DNA of 64,000 nt from Papilionanthe hookeriana x Papilionanthe teres. Lineage: Eukaryota > Streptophyta > Magnoliopsida > Asparagales > Orchidaceae. The position numbers and the translations under genes are program-made. The notes under the pieces are model-generated. The model made no database searches, was not told where the DNA came from, and saw nothing but the letters and a program-made list of their open reading frames with translations. Shown here piece by piece: positions 12,601-26,040 of this stretch (the stretch's first letter is position 1; each line of letters starts with the position of its first letter). The stretch spans positions 58,521,022 through 58,585,021 of the forward strand of contig CM040434.1 of NCBI GenBank assembly GCA_022702705.1. Direction: 5' to 3'.

Positions 12601-14807
12601 ACTTTTGACCAAAAAGTCAACTTCGCTCAAAATGGTCAATCCTTCACCCAAAGACCAACCCATTGACTCAATAGGTCAACTTTTGACAAAAAAGTCAATT
12701 TTCGTCAAAATAGTAATTTTTTAACCTAATGACCAATTATTGACCCAGTAAGCCAATCATTGAGAGAAAAGTAAACTTTGGTCAAAATGGTCAATCCTTG
12801 ACCCAATAACCAACGCATTGACCCAATAGGCCAACTTTTGACCAAAAAGTTAACTTTGGTCAAAATGATTAATCTTTAACCCAATGACCAACCCCTTTGC
12901 CTAATAGGTCAACTTTTGACCGAAAAGTCAATTTCGGTCAAAATAGTCAATTTTTCAATTAATGACCAATAATTGACCCAATAAGTCAATCTCTGATAAT
13001 AAAGTCATCTTTGGTTAAAATGGTCAATCCTTGCCCAATGACATGCCCGTTGACCCAATAGGTCAACTTTTGACCAAAACATCAATTTTGGTCAAAATAG
13101 TCAACTTTTGGCCTAATGACCACCCATTGACCCAATAGGTTAACTTTTGACCAAAAAGTCAACTTTGGTTAAAATGGTCAATTTTTAACCCAATGACCAA
13201 CCCATTGACCCAATAGGTCAACTTTTGACCAAAAAGTCATATTTGTTCAAAATTATCAATTGTTGACCCAATTACCAACTCATCGACCAAATAGGTCAAC
13301 TTTTGACCAAAAAGTCAACTTTGGTCAAAATGGTCAATTCTGACCCAATGAACATTCAGTTGACCCAATGGCTTAACTTTTGACAAAAAATTGACTATTT
13401 TGACCAAAAATTCTATTTTGGTCAAAATACTCAATTTTTGACTAAATGACCAATTATTGACCCAATAAGTCAATCTCTGACCAAAGAGTCAACTTTGGTC
13501 AAAATGGTCAATCCTTGACCCAATGACAAACCCATTAACTCAATAGATCAAGTTTTGACCAAAAAGAACATTTTGGTCAAAATATTCAATTTTTAACCTA
13601 ATGACCACCCATTAACCCAGTAGGTCAACTTTTGACAAAAAATTCAAGTTTGGTCAAAATGGTCAGCTCATGATGCAATGAGCAACCCACTAACACAATA
13701 GATCAACTTTGGACTGAAAAGTCATCTTCGGTCAAAATGGTCAATTCGAACCCAATTACCAACTCATTGACCATATAGGTCAACTCTTGACCAAAAAGTC
13801 AATTTTGGTCAAAATGATCAATTTTTGACCTAATGACCACCCCTTGATACAATGGGTCAACTTTTGATAAAAAATTTAAATTTGGTCAAAATAATCAATT
13901 TTTAACCCAATGACAAATTTTTGACCCAATAAGTCAATCTTTGACGAAAAAGTCAACTTTGGTCATAATGGTCAATCATTGACCCAATGACAACCTCATT
14001 GACCCAATAGGTCAACTTTTGACCAAAAACTCAACTTTGGTCAAAATGATCAATCCTTGACCCAATGACCAACCCATTGGCCTAATAGGTCAACTTTTGA
14101 CCAAAAATTCAATTTGGTCAAAATAGTAAATTTTTGAATTATTGACCAAAAAAGTCAATTTCTGCCCAAAAAGTCAACTTTGGTCAAAATGGTCAATCCT
14201 TGACCAAATGTCAAAGCCATTGACCCAATAGGTTAACTTTTAACCAAAAAGTCAATTTTAGTTAAAATAATCAATTTTTAACCTAATGACCACCCATTGA
14301 CCCAATAGGTCAACTTTTGACAAGAGAGTCAACTTTGGTCAAAAGGGTCAATTTTTGACCCAATGACCAACCCATTGAACTAATATGTAAACTTTTGACT
14401 AAAAAGTCATCTTTGTTCAAAATGATCAATTCTTGACCCAATTACCAACTAATTGACCAATTAGGTCAACTTTTAACCAAAAAATCAACTTTGGTAAAAA
14501 TGGTAAATTTCTGACCTAATGACCACCCCGTTGACCATTTTGGTCAAAATAGTTAATTTTTGACCTAATGACCAATTATTGACCCAATAAGTCATACTCT
14601 GACCGAAAAGACCACTTTGGTCAAAATGGTCAATCCTTGACCTAATGACAAACCCATTGACCCAATAGGTCAACTTTTGACCAAAAGGTTAATTTTGGTC
14701 AAAATAGTCAATTTTTTATATAATGACCACCCATTGACCCAATAGGTCAACTTTTGACCAAAAAGTCAACTTTGGTCAAAATGGTTAATTTTTTACCCAA
14801 TAAATCA
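12600..14807 (+). repeat. 2.2-kb tandem duplication, copy 1
   Basis: Adjacent to its partner at 14808. Matching markers are GCTCAA (12625 and 14832, 2207 bp apart) and CTATTT of the five-subunit D (13395 and 15605, 2210 bp). Both copies also share an unusual A-rich AGAAAAGTAAAC/AGAAAAAATAAAC variant and a CCCTTGA(T/C)ACAATGG variant. Confidence 0.8.
14503..14551 (+). repeat. truncated D monomer (49 bp)
   Basis: The D monomer jumps from CGTTGACC to ATTTTGGTCAAAAT and loses about 29 bp. Other copies are at 16878-16926, 26630-26678 and 40972-41020, each exactly 49 bp. At 19459-19495 the same monomer has a further 12-bp loss (37 bp). Related jumps occur near 8297, 9541 and 10328. The shared breakpoint indicates one ancestral deletion spread by later duplication. 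Confidence 0.85.
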
Positions 14808-17180
14808 ACTTTTGACCAAAAAGTCAACTTTGCTCAATATGGTCAATCCTTGACCCAATGACCAACCCATTGACTCAATAGGTCAACTTTTGACCAAAAA
14901 GTCAATTTTGGTCAAAATAGTAAATTTTTGACCTAATGACCAAATATTGACCCAGTAAGCCAATCTTTGAAGAAAAAATAAACTTTGGTCAAAATTGTCA
15001 ATCCTTGACCCAATGACCAACGCATTAACGCAATAGACCAACTTTTGACCAAAAAGTCAACTTTGGTCAAAATAATCAATCCTTGACCCAATGACCAACT
15101 CATTTGCCTAATAGGTCAACTTTTGACCAAAAAGTCAATTTTGGTCAAAATAGTCAATTTTTAAATTAATGACCAATTATTGACCCAATAAGTCAATCTC
15201 TGACCATAAAGTCATCTTTGGTTAAAACGGTCAATCCTTGACCCAATGACATACCCATTGACCCAATAGGTCAACTTTTGACAAAAAAATCAATTTTGGT
15301 CAAAATAGTCAACTTTTGGCTTAATGACCGCCCGTTGACCCAATAGGTCAACTTTTGACCAAAAAGTCAATTTTAGTTGAAATGGTCAATTTTTTACCCA
15401 ATGACCAACCCATTGACCCAATAGGTCAACTTTTGACCAAAAAAGTCATATTTGTTCAAAATTATCAATTGTTGACCCAATTACCAACTTATCGACCAAA
15501 TAGGTGAACTTTTGACCAAAAAGTCAACTTTGGTCAAAATGGTCAATTCTGAGCCAATGACCATTCAAGTGACCCAATGGCTTTAACTTTTGACCAAAAA
15601 AAGACTATTTTGACCAAAAATTCTATTTTGGTCAAAATACTCAATTTTTTACTAAATGACCAATTATTGACCTAATAAGTCATTCTCTGACCAAAGAGTC
15701 AACTTTGGACAAAATGATCAATCCTTGACCCAACGACAAACCCATTGACTCAATAGATCAACTTTAGACCAAAAAGTCAATTTTGGTCAAAATATTCAAT
15801 TTTTGACCTAATGACCACCCATTGACCCAATAGGTCAACTTTTGACAAAAAAGTCAAGTTTGTCAAAATGGTCAACTCTTGACACAATGACCAACCCACT
15901 AACACAATTGATCAACTTTTGACTGAAAAGTCATCTTCGGTCAAAATGGTTAATTCTTGACCCAACTACCAACTCATCGACCAAATAGAGTCAACTCTCG
16001 AATAAAAGTCAATTTTGGTCGAAATGATCGATTTTCGACTCAATGACCACCCCTTGACACAATGGGTCAACTTTTAACAAAAAATTTAAATTTGGTCAAA
16101 ATAATCAATTTTTAACCCAATGACCAATTTTTGACCCAATAAGTCAATCTCTGACGAAAAAGTCAACTTTGGTCATAATGGTCAATCCTTGACCCAATGG
16201 CCAACCCGTTGACCCAATAGGTCAACTTTTCACCAAAAAGTCAATTTGGGTCAAAATTGTCGATTTTTGACCTAACGACCAATTATTGACCCAGTAAGCC
16301 AATTCTGACTAAAAAGTCAACTTTGGTCAAAAAGGTCAATGCTTGACCTTATGACCAACTCATTGACCCAATAGGTCAACTTTTGACCGAAAAGTCAACT
16401 TTGGTCAAAATGATCAATCCTTGATCGAATGACCAACCCATTGGCCTAATAGGTCAACTTTTGACCAAAAATTTAATTTCATCAAAATAGTAAATTTTTG
16501 AATTATTGACCAATTATTGACCCAATAAGTCAATTTCTGACCAAAAAGTCAACTTTGGTCAAAATGGTCAAGCCTTGATCAAATGACAAAGCCATTGACC
16601 CAATAGGTTAACTTTTGACCAAAAGGTCAATCTTGGTTAAAATAGTCAATTTTTAACCTAATAACCACCCGTTGACCCAATAGGTCCACTTTTGACAAGA
16701 AAGTCAACTTTTGTCAAAAGGGTTAATTTTTGACCCAATGTCCAACCCATTGACCCAATATGTAAACTTTTGACTAAAAAGTCATCTTTGTTCAAAATGG
16801 TCAATTCTTGACCTAATTACCAACTCATTGACCAATTAAGTCAACATTTGACCAAAAAATCAACTTTGGTAAAAATGGTAAATTTCTGACCCGATGATCA
16901 TCCCGTTGACCATTTTGGTCAAAATAGTTAATTTTTTACCTAATGACCAATTATTGACCCAATAAGTCAAACTCTAACCGAAAAGTCCACTTTGGTCAAA
17001 ATGGTCAATCCTTGACCTAATGACAAACCCATTGACCCAATAGGTCAACTTTTGACCAAAAGGACAATTTTGGTTAAAATAGTCAATTTTTTATATAATG
17101 ACCACCAATTAACCCAATTGGTAAACTTTTGACCAAAAAGTCAACTTTGGTCAAAATGGTTAATTTTTTACCCAATAAAT
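14808..17180 (+). repeat. 2.2-kb tandem duplication, copy 2 (longer)
   Basis: The offset to copy 1 is 2207-2210 bp in the first part but 2374 bp at TTATATAATG (14717 and 17091). Copy 2 therefore carries about 164 extra bp, two monomers, near 16200-16360. Both copies contain a 49-bp truncated D monomer (14503-14551 and 16878-16926). Confidence 0.78.
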
Positions 17181-18540
17181 CAACTTTTGACCCAAAAGTC
17201 ATCTTCGGTCAAAATGGTCAATTCTTGACCCAATTACCAACTCATTGACCAAATATGTCAACTTTTAAGCAAAAAGTCAACTTTGGTCAAAATGGTCAAT
17301 CCTGACCTAATGACAAACCCATTGACCCAATTGGTCGATGTTTGACCAAATAGTCAATTTTGGTCAATATAGTCAATTTTTGACGTAATGACCAATTATT
17401 GACCCAGTAAGCCAATCTCTGAACAAAAATTCAACTTTGGTCGAAATAGTTGATCTTTGACTCAATGACAAACCCATTGAACTAATAGGTCAACTTTTAA
17501 TCAAAAAAGTCAACTTTGGTCAAAATGGTCAATTTCTGACCCAATGACCAACCCATTGACCGAATATGTCAACTTTTGACTAAAAAGTCAACTTTGGTAA
17601 AAGTGATCAATCCTTGACCCAATGACCAACCCATTGACCCAATAGGTCAACTTTTGACCAAAAATTCATCTTTGGTCAAAATGATCAATCCTTGACACAA
17701 TGACCAACCCATTGGCCTAATAAGTCAACTTTTAACCAAAATGTCAATTTTAGTCAAAATAGTCAATTTTTGATTAATGACCAATTATTGACCAATAAGT
17801 CAATCTCTGACCATAAAGTCAACTTTGGTCAAAATGGTCAATCCTTGACCCAATGACAAAACCCATTAACCCAATAGGTCAACTTTCGAGTAAAACGTCA
17901 ATTTTAGTCAAAATTGTCAATTTTGACATATTGACCACCCATTGACCCTATAGGTCAACTTTTGACCAAAAAGTCAATTTTGGTTAAAATTGTCAATTTT
18001 TGACCAAATGACCAAACTATTAACCCAATAGGTCAACTTTTGACCAAAGAAGACATATTTGGTCAAAATGGTCAATTCTTGACCAAATTACCGACTCATT
18101 GACCATATAGGTCAACTTTTGACTAAAAAGTCAACTTTTGGTCAAAATAGTTAATTTTTAAGCAAATGACCACTTATTGACCTAATAAGTCAATCACTGA
18201 CCAAAAAGTTAACTTTAGTCAAAATGGTCAATCCTTGACCCAATGACAAATCCATTGACTCAATAGGTCGGCTTTTGACCAAATAGTCAATTTTGGTCAA
18301 AATATTCAATTTTTGACCTAATGACCACCCAATGACCCAATAGGTCAACTTTTGAACAAATAGTTAACTTCGGTCAAAATGCTCAATTTTTGACCCAATG
18401 ACCAACTCACTGACAAAATAGATCAACTTTTGACCGAAAAGTCATCTTCGGTCAAAATGGTCAACTCTTGACCTAATTACCAACTAATTGACCAAATAGG
18501 TCAACTTTTGATGAAAAAAGTCAATTTTGGTCAAAATGTT
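17180..18540 (+). repeat. transition segment, matched after the gap
   Basis: Ordinary monomers linking the 2.2-kb pair to the 7.2-kb units. From about 17485 onward this stretch is collinear with 39519-40740 (17531 matches 39566). Shared private features include an AAAACGTCAATTTTAG subunit and GACATATTGACCACCC near 17895-17940 and 39930-39975. Relative to the second copy it lacks one D' monomer of about 97 bp near 18150. Confidence 0.75.
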
Positions 18541-21465
18541 CAATTTTTGACCCAATGACCACCTCCTTAACCAAATGGGTTATTTTTTGACAAAAAATTT
18601 AAATTTGGTCAAAATAATCAATTTTTGACCTAATGACCAATTATTAACCCAATAAGTCAATCTCAGACCAAAAGGTCAACTTCGGTCATAATGGTCAATC
18701 CTTGACCCAATGACAAACTCGTTGACACAATAGGTCAACTTTTGATCAAAAAGTCAACTTTGGCAAAAAGGTCAATCCTTTACCCAATGACCAACCCATT
18801 GACCCAATAGGTCAACTTTTGACTAAAATGTTAATTTTGGTCAAAATAGTCAATTTTTGACCTAATGACCAATTATTGACCCAGTAAGCCAATCTCTGAC
18901 CAAAAAGTCAACTTTAGTCAAAATGGTCAATCCTTGACCCAATGACCAACCAATTGGCATAATAGGTCAACTTTTGACCAAAAAGTCAACTTTGGTCAAA
19001 ATGATCAATCCTTGACCCAATGACCAACCCATTGGCCTAATAGGTCAACTTTTGGCCAAAAAGTCAATTTTGGTCAAAACACTAAAATTTTGAATTAATA
19101 ACCAATTATTGACCAAATAAGTCAATCTATGACCAAAAATTCAACTTTGGTCAAAATGGTCAATCCTTGACCCAATGACAGCCATTGGCCCAATAGGTCA
19201 ACTTTTGACCAAAAAGTCAATTTTGGTAAAAATAGTCAATTTTTTACCTAAAAACACCCAATAGGTCAACTTTTAACAAAAAAGTTAACTTTGGTCAAAA
19301 GGGTCAATTTTTGACCCAATGACCAACCCATTGACCCAATAGGTCAACTTTTGACTAAAAAGTCATCTTTGGTCAAAATGGTCAATTCTTGACCTAATTA
19401 CCTACTCATTGACTAAATAGGTCAACTTTTGACCAAAATGTCGACTTTGGTAAAAATGGTCAATTTCTGACATGAGGATCATTTCAGTCAAAATAATCAA
19501 TTTTTGACATAATGACCAACTATTGACCTAATAAGTCAAACTCTGACCGAAAATTCAACTTTGGTCAAAATGGTCAATCCTTGACCCAAAGACAAACCCA
19601 TTGACCCAATAGGTCAACTTTTGACCAAAAAATCAATTTTGGTCAAAATAGTCAATTTTTTATATAATGACCACCCATTGACCCAATAGGTCAACTTTTG
19701 ACCAAAAAGTCAACTTTGGTCAAAATGGTCAATTTTTGACCCAATAGATCAACTTTTGACCCAAAGGTCATCGTCGGTCAAAATGGTCAATTCTTGACCC
19801 AATTACCAACTCATTGACCAAATATGTCAACTTTTGTGCAAAAAGTCAACATTGGTCAAAATGGTCAATCCTTGACCTAATGACCAACCCATTGACCCAA
19901 TAGGTCAACTTTTGACCGAAAAGTCAATTTTGGTCAAAATAGTCAATTTTTTACCAAATGACCAATTATTGACCCAGTAAGCCAATCTCTGACCAAAAAG
20001 TCAACTTTGGTCAAAATAGTTGATCTGTGACCCAATGACAAACCCATTGAACCAATAGCTCAACCTTTGACCAAAAAGTCAACTTTGGTCAAAATGGTTA
20101 ATTTCTGACCCAATGACCAACCCATTGACCAAATAGGCCAACTTTTGTCCAAAAAGTCAACTTTGGTCAAAATGGTCAAACCTTAACCCAATGACTAACC
20201 CATTAACCCAATAGGTCAACTTTTGACCAAAAAATCAAATTTGGTCAAAATAGTTAAATTTTGACCTAATGACCACCAATTGACCAAAAAGGTCAACTTT
20301 TGACTAAAAAGTTAACTTTGGTTAAAATTTTCAATTTTTGACCCAATGACCAACCCATTGACACAATAGGTCAACTTTTGACCAAAAAGTCAACTTTGGT
20401 CAAAATGGTCAATTCTTAACCCAATGACAAACGCATTGGCGCAGTAAGTCAACTTTTGAACAAAAAGTCAATTTGGGTAAAAATTGTCAATTTTTGACCT
20501 AATAACCAATTTTTGACCCAATAAGTCAATCTTTGAGAAAAAAGTCAAATTTGGTCATAATGGTCAATCATTGACCCAATGACAAACTCATTGACCCAAA
20601 AGGTCAACTTTTGACAAGAAAGTCAACTTTGGTCAAATTGGTCAATCCTTGTCCCAATTACCAACCCACTGACCCAATAGATGAACTTTTGATCAAAAAG
20701 TCAATTTAGGTAAAAAATAGTAAATTTTTTACTTAATGACCAATTTTTGACCCAATAGGTTAACTTTTGACCAAAAAGTCAACTTTGGTCAAAATAGTCA
20801 ATCCTTGACCCAATGACGAACCCATTGAGCGAATAGGTCAACTTTTGACAAAAAAAGTCAACTTTGGTCAAAATGGTTAGTCCCTAACCCAATGACTAAC
20901 TCATTGACTAAAAAGGACAATGTTTGACCAAGAAGTCAATTTTAGTCAATTGTCAATTTTTGAGCTAATGACCACCTCATTGACCGAAAAGGTCAACTTT
21001 TGACCAAAAAGTCAAATTTGGTCAAAATGGTCAATTTGTGTACACAATGACCTAAATGTCAACTTTGGTCGAAATGGATCAATCCTTGATCCAATGACCA
21101 ACCCATCGATCAACTTATCAACTTCTTGACTAAAAAGTCAACTTCGCCAAAATGGCTAATCCTTGACTCAATGACCAACCATTGACCCAATAGGTCAACT
21201 TTTGACGAAAAAGTCAAATTTGCTCAAAATTGTCAATTTTTGACTTAATGACCACGTCATTGACCGGAAAAGGTCAAAATTTGACCAAAAAGACAACTTT
21301 GGTCAAAATGCTCAGTCCTGGACTCAATGACCAACACATTGATCCAAAAGGTCAACTTTCGAACAAAAAATAAATTTTGGTCAAAATAGTCAATTTTTGA
21401 CCTATTGACCAATTATTGACCCAATAAGTCAATCTCTGACCAAAAAGTCAACTTTAGTCATAATG

Positions 21466-21580
21466 GTCAATCCTTGACCCAATGACAAACCAATTGACCC
21501 AATAGGTCAACTTTTGACCAAAAAGTCAACTTTTGTCCGAAAAGTTAACTTTTGTCAAAAAAGTCGATTTGGTCTAAATG
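21466..21580 (+). repeat. six-subunit monomer (115 bp), copy 1
   Basis: A type A monomer in which subunits 3-4 are followed by two more of their kind, giving GTCAAC, GTTAAC and GTCGATTTGG in succession. The length is 115 bp. Identical length and layout occur at 28615-28729 and 42829-42943, marking the three 7.2-kb copies. Confidence 0.87.
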
Positions 21581-22400
21581 ATCAATCCTTGACCCAATGA
21601 CCAACCCATTGGCCTAATAGGTCAACTTTTAACCAAAATGTCAATTTTGGTCAAAATAGTCAATTTTTGACCTAATGACCATCCATTGACCCAATAGGTC
21701 AACTTTTGACCAAAAAGTAAACTTTGGTCAAAATGGTCAATTTTTGATCCATTGAGCAACCCATTTACCCAATAGGTCAACTTTTGACCAAAAAACGTCA
21801 TCAAAATGAACAATTCTTGACCCAATTACCAACTCATTGAACAAATAAGTCAACTTTTGACCAAAAAGTCAACTTTGGTCAAAATGGTCAACTTCTGACC
21901 CAATGAAAACCCCGTTGACCCAATGAGTTAACTTTTGACCAAAATTGTATTTGGGTCAAAATAGTTAATTTTTGACCTAAAGACCAATTATTGACCCAAT
22001 AAGTCAATCTCTGACCAAAAAGTCAACTTTGATCAAAAATGGTCAATCCTTCGACCCAATGACAAACCCATCGAGCCAATAAGTCAACTTTCGACCAAAA
22101 ATTTAATTTTGGTTAAAATTGTCAATTTCGACCCATTGACCATTTATTGACCCAATTAGTCAATCTTTGACCAAAAAGTCAACTTTGGTCAAAATGGTCA
22201 ATCTGTGACCAAATGACCAACCCATTGACCCAATAGATCATCTTCTGACCAAATAGTCAATTTTGGTCAAAATAGTCAATTTTTGACGTAAAGACTAATT
22301 TTTAACCCAATAGGTTAACTTTTGAACTAAATGCCAACTTTGGTGAAAATGGTCAATCATTGACCCAATGAACAACCCATTAACCCAATTTGTCAACTTT

Positions 22401-24190
22401 TGGCTAAAAAGTCAACTTTGGCCAAAATGGTTAATCCTTGACCTAATGAACATCACATTTGACCCAATATGTCAATTTTTGACCTAATGACCGCCTCATT
22501 GACTTAAATAGGTCAACTTTTGACCAAAAAGGCAACATTGGTCAAAATGGTCAATCCTTGAGCCAATGATCAACCCATTGACCCAATAGGTCAACTTTTG
22601 ACCAAAAAGTCAATTTTGGTCAAAATAGTCAATTTTTGACATAATGACAATTATTTAACCAGTAAGCCAATCACTGACCAAAAAGTCCATTTTCGTCAAA
22701 ATGTTCATTCCTTGAGCAACGACCAACCCATTGACCCAATAGGTCAACATTTGACCAAAAAATCAGCTTTTGTCAAAATGATCAATTCTTAACATAATAA
22801 CTAACCCATTGGCCTAATAAGCCAACTTTTGACCAAAAAGTCAATTTTGATCAATAAAGTCAAAATTTTAATTAATGACCAATTATTGATCCAAGATGTC
22901 ATTCTCTCGACCAAAAGTCAACTTTGGTAAAAAATGGTCAATCCTTGACCCAATGACCAACCCATTGAACCAATAGGTCAACTTTTGACCAAGAATTTAA
23001 TTTTGGTTAAAATTGTCAATTTTGACCTACTCACCATTTATTGACCCAATTAGTCAATCTTTGACCAAAAAGTCAACTTTGGTCAAAATGGTCAATCCTT
23101 GACCAAATGACCAACCCATTGACCCAATAGATCAACTTCTGACCAAAGAGTCAAATTTGGTCAAAACAGTCAATTTTTTACCTAATGACCAATTATTAAC
23201 CCAACAGGTTAACTTTTGAACTAAATGTCAACTCTTGTGAAAATTGTCAATCCTTGATCCAATGACAAACCCATTGATCCAATCTGTCAACTTTTGGCTA
23301 AAAAGTCAACCTTGGCCAAAATGGTTAATCCTTGACCTAATGACCATCCCAATGACCCAATATGTCAATTTTTGACCTCATGACAGCCTCATTGACCTAA
23401 AAAGGTCAACTTTTGACCGAAAAGGCAACATTGGTCAAAATGGTCAATCCTTGAGCCAATGACAAACCTGTTGACCCAATAGGTCAACTTTTGACCAAAG
23501 AGTCAATTTTGGTCAAAATAGTCAATTTTTGACATGATGACAATTAATTACCCAATAAGCCAATCTTTGACCAAAAAGTCAATTTTGGTCAAAACGTTCA
23601 TTCTTTGACCCAACGACCAACCCATTGACACAATAGGTCAACTTTTGACCAAAAAAACAACTTCTGCCAAAATGATCAATTTTTAACCCAATGACCAACC
23701 CGTTGGCCTAATAGGTCAACTTTTACCAAAAAGTCAATTTTTGGTCAAAATAGTCAAATTTTAATTAATGACCAATTATTAACCAAAGAAGTCAATGTGT
23801 GACCAAAAAGTCAACTTTGGTCAAAATGGATCAATCTTTCGACCCAATGAATAACCCATTGACCCAATAAGTCAACTTTTGACCAAAAAGTCAATTTTTG
23901 TCAAAAAGTCAATTTTTGACCTAATGACCACCGATTGATCCAATAGGTCAACTTTTGACCAAAAAGTCAACTTTTGTCAAAATGGTCAATTTTTCACCTA
24001 ATGACCACCCGTTACCCAATAGGTCAACTTTTGACCAAAAGTCAACTTTGGTCAAAATGGTCAATTTTTGACCCATTGACCCAAAAGATCAAATTTTGAC
24101 CAAAAAGTCATCTTCAATCAAAATGCGTCAATTCTCGACCCAATTACCAACTCATCGACCAAATAAGTCAACTTTAGTCAAAATGTCAAT
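22401..24190 (+). repeat. 0.89-kb tandem pair inside 7.2-kb copy 1
   Basis: TGGCTAAAAA occurs at 22401 and 23295, 894 bp apart. Following markers (GCCTCATTGAC, GAGCCAATGA, TTAATTAATGACC) are repeated in the same order. The pair ends near 24.0-24.2 kb. The same pair exists in copies 2 and 3. Confidence 0.8.
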
Positions 24191-24550
24191 CTTGATCCAA
24201 TGACCACTTCGTTAACCCAATCGACTTTCCGACCAAATATTAATTGGTCAAAATAATCAATTTTAACCTAATGATCAAAATAATCAATTTTCGAATTAAT
24301 GACCAATTATCGACTCAATAAGTCAATCTTCGAGTAAAAAGTCAATTTTCGTCAAATGGTCAATCCTTGACCCAATGACAAACCCATCGACCCAATAGAT
24401 CAACTTTCGACCAAAAAGTCAACTTTGGTCAAAATAGTCAATTTTCGACCTAATGACCAACCTATCGACCCAATATAGTCAACTTTCGACCAAAAAGTCA
24501 ACTTTGGTCAAAATGGTCAATTTTCGACCCAATGACTAACCCATCGACTC
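24107..24550. other. TCGA-rich patch
   Basis: Most TTGACC cores read TCGACC, and there are single-base losses such as AATAGG to ACAG-type changes. Neighbouring DNA keeps TTGACC. Shorter patches of the same kind lie near 1140-1330, 2470-2650, 3895-4010, 5115-5230, 7310-7345, 9165-9240, 15975-16045, 22045-22130, 25040-25280, 28800-28900, 29780-29900 and 31340-31590. Confidence 0.85.
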
Positions 24551-25639
24551 CAATAGGTCAACTTTTGACCAAAAAGTCAACTTTGGTCAAAATGATCAAT
24601 TCTTAACCCAATTACCAACTCATTGGCCAAATAAGTCAACTTTTGACCAAAAAGTCAACTTTGGTTAAAATGGTTAATTTCTGACCTAATGACCAACCTG
24701 AACATGGGCAACTTTCGACCAAAAATTCAATTTTGGTCAAAATAAGTCAACTTTTGACCAAAAACTCATCTTTGGTCAAAATAGTCAATTTCTGACCCAA
24801 TGACCACATCGTTGATAATGGGTTAACTTTTTATCAAAAATTCAATTTTTGTTAAGTTAGTCAATTTTTGACCTAACTACCAATTATTGACCCAATAAGT
24901 CAATCTTTGACCAAAAAGTCAACTTTGGCAAAAAATGGTCAATCCTTGACCTAGTAACAAACCCATTGACCCAATAGGTTAACTTTTGACCAAATGTCAG
25001 ATTTGGCCAAAATAGTCAATGTTTCACTTAATAACCAACCCATCGATCAAATAGTCAACTTTTGACCAAAACAATTTTGGTCAAAATGGTCAATTTTCGA
25101 GCTAATGACCAATTATCGATCCAGTATGCCAACTCTCGACCAAAAGTCAACTTTGGTCAAATTGACTATTTTGACCTAAAGACAAACCCATCGACCCAAT
25201 AAGTCAACTTTTGATCAAAAGTCAACTTTGTCAAAATGGTCAATTTCCGACCTAATGACCAACCCATTGAACCAATATGTAAACTTTTGACCAAAAAGTT
25301 AACTTTAGTCAAAATGGTCAAACCTTGACACAACAATCAACAGATTGACCCAATAGGTCAACTTTTCACCAAAATGTCAATTTTGGTCAAAATAATAAAA
25401 TTTTGACTTAATGACCACCCATTGACCAAATAAGTTAACTTTTGACCAAAAGTCAACTTTGGTCAAAATTGTCAATCTTTGACCCAAAGACCAACTCATT
25501 GACACAGGTTAACTTTTGACCAAAAAGTAAATTTTGGTCAAAATGATCAATTTTAGACCCAATGACCAACACTTTGACCCAATAAGTCAATCTCTGACCA
25601 AAGAGTCAACTTTGGTCATAATGGTCAATCCTTGACCAA

Positions 25640-25945
25640 ATGACAATCCTATCGACCATAGTGAACTTTCGACCAAAAAGTCAACTCATCAAAATTGTAA
25701 ATCTAACGACAAGTCCATTGATCAATAGATCGACTTTTGACCAAAGTCAATTTTCATTAAATTGCAAATTTTTACTTAATGACCAATTATTGACCCAATA
25801 AGTCAATCTTTCGACCAAAAAGTCAACTTTGGTCAAAATGGTTAATCTTCGACCCAATGACCAACCCATTAAACCAATAAGTCAACTTTCGACCAAAAAG
25901 TCAAGTTTCGTCAAAATGGTCAAATTTTGACCTTAATGACCACCT
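25640..25945. other. TCGA-rich patch
   Basis: TCGACC cores and several short deletions, running into the degenerate boundary at 25946. The homologous stretch in copy 2 (about 33060-33380) has TTGACC. Confidence 0.8.
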
Positions 25946-26040
25946 CATCGACTGCCAAAAGTTCGAACTATTACGACTCATCAACCAACAGTCAACTTTG
26001 ATACAATAATTGGTCAAAATGTTCGATTTAACCCAATGAC
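25946..26040 (+). repeat. most degenerate satellite stretch, at a copy boundary
   Basis: The dyad cores are hard to recognise here (CGACTGCCAAAAGTTCGAAC, ATTACGACTC, TTTGATACAATAATTGG). It lies exactly between 7.2-kb copy 1 and copy 2. It could be a decayed recombination junction or a poor consensus region. Confidence 0.7.

Larger units (their letters stand above)
18541..25945 (+). repeat. 7.2-kb super-repeat, copy 1
   Basis: Collinear with copy 2 from 26041 and with copy 3 from 40741. Markers and positions in copies 1, 2 and 3 are: six-subunit monomer 21466, 28615, 42829; CCTAAATGTC of the T monomer 21051, 28200, 42414; first TGGCTAAAAA 22401, 29555, 43763; TTATATAATG 19660, 26842, 41185. 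Offsets to copy 2 are mostly 7149-7182 bp. Copy 1 has four more monomers than copy 2 near 18.65-18.96 kb (offset 7482 before, 7170 after). The right end dissolves into degenerate sequence at 25946-26040. Confidence 0.85.

Noticed and set aside
21622..21825. Minus-strand open frame similar to those at 42985-43215 and 31787-31993
   Set aside because: Repeated in several places only because the underlying monomers are repeated; the frame is broken elsewhere by ordinary indels.
24180..24300. Possible unique sequence island
   Set aside because: On reading, it still contains GTCAAT, GACC and AATAATCAATTTT pieces. It is satellite with small indels in a TCGA-rich patch.
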